A stretch of DNA of 8,713 nt, taken from Oscillospiraceae bacterium (GTDB taxonomy: Bacteria; Bacillota; Clostridia; Oscillospirales; CAG-272). The translations under genes were made by a program, and so were the position numbers. Shown in pieces: positions 1-5,256 of the stretch (its first letter is position 1; every line of letters begins with the position of its first letter). Below the pieces are notes generated by a model. That model was not told where the DNA came from, did not search any database, and was given only the letters and a program-made list of their open reading frames with translations. The DNA is taken from positions 1 through 8,713 of the forward strand of contig SVQS01000077.1 in assembly GCA_015065205.1 (NCBI GenBank), given 5' to 3'.

Positions 1-121
1 CTTCGCCACCTCCGGCGATAAATTGCCACTGGTCATAATCTGAACGATGTAAAACACAATATATAGGCATTCCGTTTTCATATTTATATGGGATTGCAAG
101 TATTTGAAATGGTGCTCTCAT
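1..121 (-). CDS. NUDIX hydrolase, N-terminal 40 codons (runs off the window)
   Basis: The minus strand opens at an ATG (121-119) and stays open to the window edge, giving 40 residues that begin MRAPFQILAIPY and end WQFIAGGGE. The closing W-Q-F-x-x-G-G-G-E segment is the start of a NUDIX box (GX5EX7REUXEEXGU), and the preceding beta-strand pattern with VLHRSD fits NUDIX pyrophosphohydrolases of the dATP/dihydroneopterin-triphosphate type. Such enzymes cleave nucleoside diphosphates linked to another moiety; the substrate cannot be predicted because the catalytic helix lies outside the window. An AAGGA ribosome binding site sits 7 nt before the ATG, and a near-consensus promoter lies about 50 nt further upstream. 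It follows the rpsB-tsf unit in the same direction but has its own promoter. Family assignment is fairly sure; specificity is unknown. Confidence 0.85.
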   Translation of the reverse strand, partial: MRAPFQILAIPYKYENGMPIYCVLHRSDYDQWQFIAGGGE

Positions 122-176
122 AACAATATCCTTTATCACAAGCTAAAAATGAATATCAAACAATTTCCATACTCCT

Positions 177-205
177 ATTATAGCACAAAAACCGCAGAAA
201 ATCAA
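177..205 (-). promoter_or_regulatory. Sigma-A-type promoter for the NUDIX gene
   Basis: On the minus strand a perfect TATAAT -10 (177-182) is preceded by TGC, an extended -10, and lies exactly 17 nt from a TTGATT -35 (200-205). The predicted start near 170 would leave a leader of roughly 50 nt before the NUDIX ATG. The -35 lies in the loop of the tsf terminator, and one terminator stem arm falls in the spacer. Confidence 0.75.
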
Positions 206-215
206 TCTGCGGTTT
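189..215 (-). terminator. Intrinsic terminator of the rpsB-tsf unit
   Basis: A 9-bp inverted repeat (189-197 with 207-215, core ACCGCAG/CTGCGGT) encloses a 9-nt loop. On the minus strand the stem's 3' arm runs into a stretch of Ts (GGTTTTTG), which fits rho-independent termination of transcripts coming from tsf. The plus-strand reading also runs into a T-rich stretch (217-224), so it could work in both directions, though no plus-strand gene precedes it. Confidence 0.8.
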
Positions 216-241
216 CTGTTTTTTCTGGCGGTAGGTAAAAC

Positions 242-257
242 TGTCCTTTAGAGGACA
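242..257 (-). terminator. Possible secondary terminator hairpin after tsf
   Basis: A 6-bp perfect stem (TGTCCT/AGGACA) with a 4-nt loop is followed on the minus strand by GTTTTACC. It lies 36 nt past the tsf stop and before the stronger hairpin at 189-215. The short T run makes it a weak terminator; it may instead be an RNA 3'-end stabilising hairpin. Confidence 0.4.
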
Positions 258-293
258 CATCTATCGGAACTCTCTTTTTATATTGTAAGAAAA

Positions 294-1217
294 TTATTTG
301 CCTGCGGTCATCTTTGCGATTTCGTCTGCAAAGTTTTCTTCTCTCTTTTGGATGCCTTCGCCCTTCTCAAAGCGATAGAAATCAACGATCTTAATGTCGC
401 CGCCCATTTCCTTAGCAGCAGCTGCTACATATTGGCTAACCTTCATTTCGTCGTCCTTAACGTAGGTCATGTCGAGCAAGCAGTTGTTGTCGTAGAACTT
501 GGAGATACGGCCTTCAACCATCTTCAACTTGATCTGCTCAGGCTTCTTTGCGTTTGCAGGATCGTTAGCGATTTGAGCGAGGAGAATGTTCTTCTCTTCT
601 TCGATAACGGAAGCAGGAACGGTCTCGCGAGAGAGATAAGGAGTGGGATATGCGCCGATTTGCAGAGCGATGTTCTTGGCGAATGCTGCAAAATCTGCGT
701 GGTCAGCAACATTGGTCTCAAACTTAGCGATAACGCCGATGGAGCCGGTGCCGTGGATATAGGTGCTGGTGATGCCATCAACGATTACGAAACGACGAAT
801 GGTGAGCTTTTCACCGATCTTGAAGATCATTTCCTTAATCTTAGCTTCAACAGTCATCTCTGCGTCATATTGGCAAGCCATAAGAGCGTCGATGTCAGCG
901 GGCTTTTGAGCAATGATAAGAGCGAGGAGCTCGTTTACAAACTCTTTGAATGTTTCGTTCTTTGCAACGAAGTCGGTCTCGGAGTTAACTTCGATCATGG
1001 CGGTTAAGTTGCCTTCCTTAGCGATAGCAACAACACCGTCAGCTGCGATTCTGGTAGCCATCTTGGACTCAGCCTTGAGCTCACCCTTCTCGCGAAGAAT
1101 CTTAATAGCAGCGTCGAGATCGCCGTCTGCTTCAACGAGTGCCTTCTTGCACTCCATCATACCAATACCTGTTCTCTTACGGAGCTCAGCTACGTCTTTT
1201 GCTGTAATATTTGCCAT
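294..1217 (-). CDS. tsf: Translation elongation factor Ts
   Basis: EF-Ts is the guanine-nucleotide exchange factor that releases GDP from EF-Tu in the cytosol. The 307-residue protein is full length for the family. Its N-terminal UBA-like domain carries the EF-Ts signature (LRKRTGIGMMECKKAL, residues 12-27). The core carries TDFVAKN (81-87), the conserved segment that inserts near the EF-Tu magnesium site. The start is set by GGAGG 9 nt before the ATG. It begins 24 nt after the rpsB stop, the rpsB-tsf order standard in bacteria, and is the last gene before two hairpins. No anomaly was seen. Confidence 0.98.
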   Translation of the reverse strand: MANITAKDVAELRKRTGIGMMECKKALVEADGDLDAAIKILREKGELKAESKMATRIAADGVVAIAKEGNLTAMIEVNSETDFVAKNETFKEFVNELLALIIAQKPADIDALMACQYDAEMTVEAKIKEMIFKIGEKLTIRRFVIVDGITSTYIHGTGSIGVIAKFETNVADHADFAAFAKNIALQIGAYPTPYLSRETVPASVIEEEKNILLAQIANDPANAKKPEQIKLKMVEGRISKFYDNNCLLDMTYVKDDEMKVSQYVAAAAKEMGGDIKIVDFYRFEKGEGIQKREENFADEIAKMTAGK

Positions 1218-1241
1218 TTTTATTATCCTCCAAAAGAATGA

Positions 1242-1979
1242 TTACTCTGCATCTGCAGCTGCTTCAACTGCGGGAGCCTCTTCGGTTGCGGTCTCTTCGC
1301 CCTGCTTGCCTTCGATAATAGCATCAGCAAGTGCAGAGGAAATGAGCTTGATAGCGCGGATAGCGTCATCGTTACCGGGAATTACATAGTCAGCGTCGTC
1401 GGGATCGCAGTTGGTGTCAACGATAGCGATAACCGGAATACCAAGCTTCTTAGCTTCGAGAACTGCGTTTCTTTCCTTCTTGGGGTCAACGATGAATACT
1501 GCATCGGGGAGACGATCCATGGTCTTGATACCGCCGTAGCTCTTTTCAAGGTCAAAGATCTCTTTTTGCATGCTTGCAACTTCCTTCTTGGGAAGCAGAT
1601 CAAAGGTGCCGTCCTCTTGCATCTTGTACAGATCGTTCAAACGATGAATGGATCTCTTGATGGTCTTGAAGTTGGTCATCATACCGCCGGGCCAACGTAC
1701 GTTTACATAGTACATACCGCAACGGTTAGCTTCTTCCTTGATAGCCTCAGCGGCTTGCTTCTTTGTACCAACAAAGAGGAGAGTGCCGTTGTTCTCGGAA
1801 ACTTCGCGAACAAAGTTGTAAGCTTCTTCAAACTTCTTTACGGTCTTCTGGAGGTCAATGATATAAATACCATTTCTCTCGGTGAAGATGTACTCCTGCA
1901 TTTTGGGGTTCCATCTTCTGGTGTGGTGTCCAAAGTGAACACCTGCTTCAAGCAGTTGCTTAATAGAAATAACAGACAT
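1242..1979 (-). CDS. rpsB: 30S ribosomal protein S2
   Basis: S2 is a late-assembling protein of the small subunit that binds 16S rRNA at the head-body junction near S1 or its equivalent. The 245-residue product begins MSVISIKQLLEAGVHFGH, the typical S2 N-terminus. It carries VRWPGGMMTNFKTI (94-107) and the second S2 signature around PDAVFIVDPKKE (158-169), followed by IPVIAIVDTNCDPD. The C-terminal tail after residue 225 is acidic and Ala/Glu-rich, as is common in Firmicutes. The frame extends 24 codons further upstream, but the family N-terminus and an AAGGAGG site 8 nt before this ATG fix the start here. It is the first gene of the rpsB-tsf unit, with its own promoter and a roughly 120-nt leader. 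Confidence 0.98.
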   Translation of the reverse strand: MSVISIKQLLEAGVHFGHHTRRWNPKMQEYIFTERNGIYIIDLQKTVKKFEEAYNFVREVSENNGTLLFVGTKKQAAEAIKEEANRCGMYYVNVRWPGGMMTNFKTIKRSIHRLNDLYKMQEDGTFDLLPKKEVASMQKEIFDLEKSYGGIKTMDRLPDAVFIVDPKKERNAVLEAKKLGIPVIAIVDTNCDPDDADYVIPGNDDAIRAIKLISSALADAIIEGKQGEETATEEAPAVEAAADAE

Positions 1980-2099
1980 TTGAATGTCCTCCTTCGGTTT
2001 TTTCCACCATCGCGACGCAGTTGCCAAAACCGCTTTGCGGCACCGATGCAACGCTCGTCCGATGTGTGTATTATTTTAGCCGTGCATTTTTGCACAAGC
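1980..2099 (-). promoter_or_regulatory. rpsB 5' leader, possibly structured
   Basis: Between the predicted start (about 2099) and the rpsB ATG lie some 120 nt with several inverted repeats. A 5-bp GTGCA/TGCAC hairpin with an AAAA loop occupies 2082-2095. A 4-bp CCGC/GCGG hairpin with a 3-nt loop followed by TTTT occupies 2030-2040. A CGATG (2008-2012, minus strand) just before the ribosome binding site can pair with either of two CATCGG copies (2043-2048 and 2059-2064). S2 autoregulatory leaders are known in gammaproteobacteria; whether this one acts similarly is inference. It could also be an unstructured leader, since individual helices are short. Confidence 0.4.
1988..1994 (-). promoter_or_regulatory. 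Ribosome binding site that fixes the rpsB start
   Basis: AAGGAGG on the minus strand lies 8 nt before the ATG at 1979. It supports the 245-residue S2 over the 269-residue frame beginning at 2051, whose extra residues resemble no S2 N-terminus. Confidence 0.9.
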
Positions 2100-2105
2100 G
2101 AAGAT

Positions 2106-2134
2106 ATTATACCATATAATATATATCTTTGCAA
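2106..2134 (-). promoter_or_regulatory. Sigma-A-type promoter of rpsB-tsf
   Basis: On the minus strand a perfect TATAAT (2106-2111) preceded by TGG, an extended -10, lies exactly 17 nt from TTGCAA (2129-2134). The spacer is almost purely A/T. It lies between the PRC-barrel gene and rpsB, as expected for a strong ribosomal-protein promoter. Confidence 0.85.
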
Positions 2135-2168
2135 GTAAAATATTGTTTGTTTACAGTTTTTTTACAAT

Positions 2169-2462
2169 TTAGTAGCGTGTTCCCTTTCTTTTCGGGCGTG
2201 GGCAGAGGCAACAGGAAAGATCGGACGGTGAAAGTCTGACAAGAATGGTATCTTCGCCAAAGCATTCGATCTTATGCCAAGGAATGATGATGTCATCTTC
2301 CCTGCACATTCCAAAAAATCCGTCGCTCCCTGCTATCACAAGAGCCAAAATTTTAGCGTCCTCACAGTCAAATTCAAAGTCGCTGGCACAGCCAAGTCGG
2401 GTTCCGTCACACAAATTGATAATTTCCAATTTGCGCAAATCTCGGGTGCTACATCGTTTCAT
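2169..2462 (-). CDS. PRC-barrel protein of the YlmC/YmxH sporulation family
   Basis: This 97-residue protein matches the compact PRC-barrel pattern of the YlmC/YmxH family. It opens with a short basic lead and a strand-turn around INLCDGTRLGCASDFEFD (15-32). ALVIAG (40-45) and FFGMCREDDIIIPWHKIECFGED (49-71) follow, with the characteristic IPW and the closing ILV strand. The family is associated with endospore-forming bacteria; its biochemical role is not established. The C-terminal 20 residues are unusual, with three cysteines (CCLC, 84-87) and a basic tail. An AAAGGAG site precedes the ATG by about 10 nt. It starts 55 nt after the P-type-ATPase-like gene, and a sigma-E-like -10 lies in that gap. 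No clear terminator separates it from the rpsB promoter. Confidence 0.85.
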   Translation of the reverse strand: MKRCSTRDLRKLEIINLCDGTRLGCASDFEFDCEDAKILALVIAGSDGFFGMCREDDIIIPWHKIECFGEDTILVRLSPSDLSCCLCPRPKRKGTRY

Positions 2463-2496
2463 CTCAAATTCTCTCCTTTATCAAGCTTTCAATAGC

Positions 2497-2504
2497 ATTG
2501 TATG
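2497..2504 (-). promoter_or_regulatory. Sigma-E-like -10 element upstream of the PRC-barrel gene
   Basis: CATACAAT on the minus strand matches the B. subtilis sigma-E -10 consensus (CATACANT) and sits about 35 nt before the PRC-barrel ATG. Upstream, CAAATAAT at a 12-13 nt spacing is only a partial match to the sigma-E -35. A chance match in AT-rich DNA is possible. Confidence 0.3.
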
Positions 2505-2517
2505 CGACAGGGAGAGA

Positions 2518-5241
2518 TTATTTGGCTGTCCCACTCAAAAAAGGCAAAAGAAACGTCAAAGCAAAGTAAATCACCGGGCAAAGCGGTAGCAAAATTGCCG
2601 TTAAAGCCGACCAAGAGCCCATACCCGTAACAGCTCCGAAAGGAGAAATCAGAAGAGACAAAAGCGTTAACAATGCAATGATACCAACAAGGATGCCGCC
2701 GATGATTGCAGTTCTCTTGATTTGCGGTCTTACCTTTGCCTTGCAGGCGATACGACACAAAATGCAAATTTGCAAGAGAAACAGCGAAAAAAAGAGATAG
2801 GTTTGCACCGCCATTGTCGACAAAACTCCTGCAAGGGCAAGAATAATGGTCGTTAAGGCGGTAATACCAACAGAAAGAACTGTTGGGAAAAGCGACTCTT
2901 TTGAAAAAAGTGTGTCAGAAAGGAATGTTCTATCTATCAAGCTCGGTCGGCGCAAAGCCGATTGTGCAATCGGAACATCTCCGAGGAAGTAGAGCGCCGC
3001 TATTTCTACCGCAAAGCTTGAAAGAAACATTTGTAGAATTGAGAAGAATCCAACACCTGTGCAAACCGCTAAAATCATCGCTATGATGCGAGCAAGCTGA
3101 GAGTGCAACCAAAATTGCAGCACCATTTTTGTGCGCGCTTCAACCTCACGGCTATGCGAAATTGCTTGCAGTGCCGCATAAACACCGCCCGAAAAGCGGT
3201 CGGCGCGCTCAATGATCACGTCAGCGTGTCGGCGGAGGACTTGAGAGGTATTATGACTTCTCTCTCCACCGCTATTTGTGCGGACCTCTTCAATATGATT
3301 TTCTGCGTAATAAGTGAGATCGGTAACCGTATCGCAGGCAAGGGTAAGAATACCTGCACGCAAAAAGCAACGGTCATCGGCTTCGCCGCCCAAAACAGCT
3401 ATGCGATGCGCACTCTTTTGATACGTGGGCAAAAGTGCGGAAAGCTCCTCTTTTCTAAAGCCTATAAAAGTGCGGTAGCATTGCAAGAGTGCTGGTGTGA
3501 GGTTAGGATGCTCGGTGTTACAATATAGATAAGGCTCCGGAAGTCTGCAAGCACGCGCATAATCGTCGTTTGAAAGGAAAAAGCGTGTGGTAATACCCGA
3601 TTGTGAAATCTCCTCAACAACCGAGGGCAGAACAGCACTAATCTGCTCTCTCAAAGCAATGATACCAACAAGGCAAAATGTACCGTCACTGCTTTCGCGC
3701 GCAACGCAAAGTGTGCGACACCCGTTCTCTTCAATATATTCGCAATACTTTCTTAAGGTAGAGCGATATTCGGGAGTAACTGCACGCATCCGCGCTCCAT
3801 CAGCATAAAGCACACAGTGGCGCATCAAGGTTCCGCTGTTATCAAACAAAAAGTGAACAGTTTCTCCCTGTAATCGAGCTGTAATGGATTGCCAATACGA
3901 ATGCTTGGGATATGTATCCCTCTCGATCGACAGAAGCCGTACCTTGAGAGCTCCCGCATCAAACCCACAAATGGAGATCAGTTCCGAAAGGAACGCTGTA
4001 TCATCCTCATTTTGCAAAGCACATCCACACGTTGTTGAGGTGGGGGTATACATATCCGCCTCGTGACGTAAAAGTATTGCTTCACACAAAGGTTGCAATA
4101 GATTTTTATCCGCTTCTTCATCTGCACGGAATTCTCTATCCCCCACAAAAGCAGACCAAAAATGTGTAATGCCGTCGCAAAGTCCGCGCTTGCCGATAAC
4201 AAAGAGGTCGGTGACACCTGCCAGCTTCCCAAGACCTGCCTCGGATTTGATGATCGCGCGGTTCTTGGGGGGAGTATTTTCCATACACAAAAGACGACCG
4301 CGAACCGATACCCATTGCAGATACAAAAGAATCACCGCAGGCGAGGACGCGCCTGTGAGTATGCAAAGAATAAAAAAGTATTCGGCAAGTCCGCCCTCTG
4401 TGGGCGTTGTAATAAGACCGATAAGGGTCAAAAGAGTTAAAAGAATGAGCGACAAAAAGCCCCAAAGGCGCAAATATGGTCCAAGAATTTTCTGTGTCGG
4501 GGTATCGCCGCGCTTTTCTCTGATTTCTGTTGGGAGGGTGAAGGATTGCATAGCGCCAAGATAGGAGCTTGTACCCGTTGCAACCAAAACAGCCTTTGCT
4601 TCCCCACAAAGGATCTCCGAGCCACCGTAGAGCATATTTTCTGCCAACGGAGCATTGATATGGCTTCCATAAGGATAGACCACATCTGCATTTTTGGTGT
4701 ACTCCTTGTATACAGGATGTCCTTTTTCATCCGGTTGGAGTGTCAAAACGCGCAACTGCTGCGCATTCAAAAGACGGCAATCCCCGGGAACAATGTCACC
4801 TGTATGCAAAAGCAGAATGTCACCAACTACTACACGTGCCGCTGATACGCGAAACACTCTACCATCGCGCAAAACCCGAACAAACGGCGTGCGATATTGC
4901 GCTGTGATGCGAGAGAGTTCGTCATAACGATACAAAAAACGCAGAAGTGCGGCAATCAATAAAGTGAGGGCGATAACTGTGGAAACGATCTGTAATGGAG
5001 ATAAAAAAACGACAGCAAGCAAAGCCCCAAAAAGCATCAAAAGCAGTGCCGGATCAAGCAACAAATTCTTGATGTAGCTTTTCTTTTTGGGGATTGTATC
5101 GTCGAATAACGGGTTTCTGCCCTGCTTTCTCAAACGAGAACGAGCCGCCTTGCGGGAAAGCCCGCAGGCGGCATTGGTATGCAAATGTTGGCAAAGAGAC
5201 AGGGCGTCTGCCTGATGCCATCTCAAACCTTTTTCGTTCAT
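2518..5241 (-). CDS. P2-type-ATPase-like membrane protein lacking catalytic motifs (probable pseudoenzyme)
   Basis: The 907-residue protein has the full layout of a P2 cation ATPase. It has an N-terminal cation-ATPase segment (1-58), membrane segments near 61-80, 84-104, 257-278 and 286-312, and a C-terminal bundle of about six (714-902). The A domain keeps HTGDIVPGDCRLL (146-158). Catalytic positions are altered. TGES aligns with DEKG (171-174). TM4 PEGLP aligns with ASSPA (298-302). DKTGT aligns with IGKRG (349-353), so the phosphorylated Asp is Ile. KGA aligns with FDN (466-468). DPPR aligns with IALR (528-531), the P-domain Lys with E599, and GDGVND with GGEADD (618-623). TM6 reads SFAVE where ion pumps have NxxTD. 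Known P-type chemistry should therefore be impossible. The unbroken frame argues against a decaying pseudogene. It follows the Clp gene by 15 nt, with GAGGAG (5247-5252) 5 nt before its ATG. Alignments are by eye. A regulatory, scaffold or non-pumping transport role is inference. Confidence 0.85.
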   Translation of the reverse strand: MNEKGLRWHQADALSLCQHLHTNAACGLSRKAARSRLRKQGRNPLFDDTIPKKKSYIKNLLLDPALLLMLFGALLAVVFLSPLQIVSTVIALTLLIAALLRFLYRYDELSRITAQYRTPFVRVLRDGRVFRVSAARVVVGDILLLHTGDIVPGDCRLLNAQQLRVLTLQPDEKGHPVYKEYTKNADVVYPYGSHINAPLAENMLYGGSEILCGEAKAVLVATGTSSYLGAMQSFTLPTEIREKRGDTPTQKILGPYLRLWGFLSLILLTLLTLIGLITTPTEGGLAEYFFILCILTGASSPAVILLYLQWVSVRGRLLCMENTPPKNRAIIKSEAGLGKLAGVTDLFVIGKRGLCDGITHFWSAFVGDREFRADEEADKNLLQPLCEAILLRHEADMYTPTSTTCGCALQNEDDTAFLSELISICGFDAGALKVRLLSIERDTYPKHSYWQSITARLQGETVHFLFDNSGTLMRHCVLYADGARMRAVTPEYRSTLRKYCEYIEENGCRTLCVARESSDGTFCLVGIIALREQISAVLPSVVEEISQSGITTRFFLSNDDYARACRLPEPYLYCNTEHPNLTPALLQCYRTFIGFRKEELSALLPTYQKSAHRIAVLGGEADDRCFLRAGILTLACDTVTDLTYYAENHIEEVRTNSGGERSHNTSQVLRRHADVIIERADRFSGGVYAALQAISHSREVEARTKMVLQFWLHSQLARIIAMILAVCTGVGFFSILQMFLSSFAVEIAALYFLGDVPIAQSALRRPSLIDRTFLSDTLFSKESLFPTVLSVGITALTTIILALAGVLSTMAVQTYLFFSLFLLQICILCRIACKAKVRPQIKRTAIIGGILVGIIALLTLLSLLISPFGAVTGMGSWSALTAILLPLCPVIYFALTFLLPFLSGTAK

Positions 5242-5256
5242 GAAAACTCCTCTGTG

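Noticed and set aside
348..1007. A 219-codon plus-strand open frame
   Set aside because: It is antisense to tsf and shows no family resemblance; it is a by-product of the codon bias of tsf.
1980..2051. N-terminal extension of S2 by 24 residues
   Set aside because: The extension resembles no S2 N-terminus, and AAGGAGG lies 8 nt before the internal ATG that gives the standard MSVISIKQLLEAGVHFGH start.
2135..2168. Terminator between the PRC-barrel gene and the rpsB promoter
   Set aside because: The stretch is A/T-rich with a repeated TGTAAA, but no stem of useful stability followed by a T run could be found.
2518..5241. Annotating this gene as a working calcium or cation-transporting ATPase
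   Set aside because: Whole-length similarity would give that name, but the phosphorylation Asp and the TGES, KGA and GDGxND motifs are all replaced, so the chemistry implied by the name is not supported.
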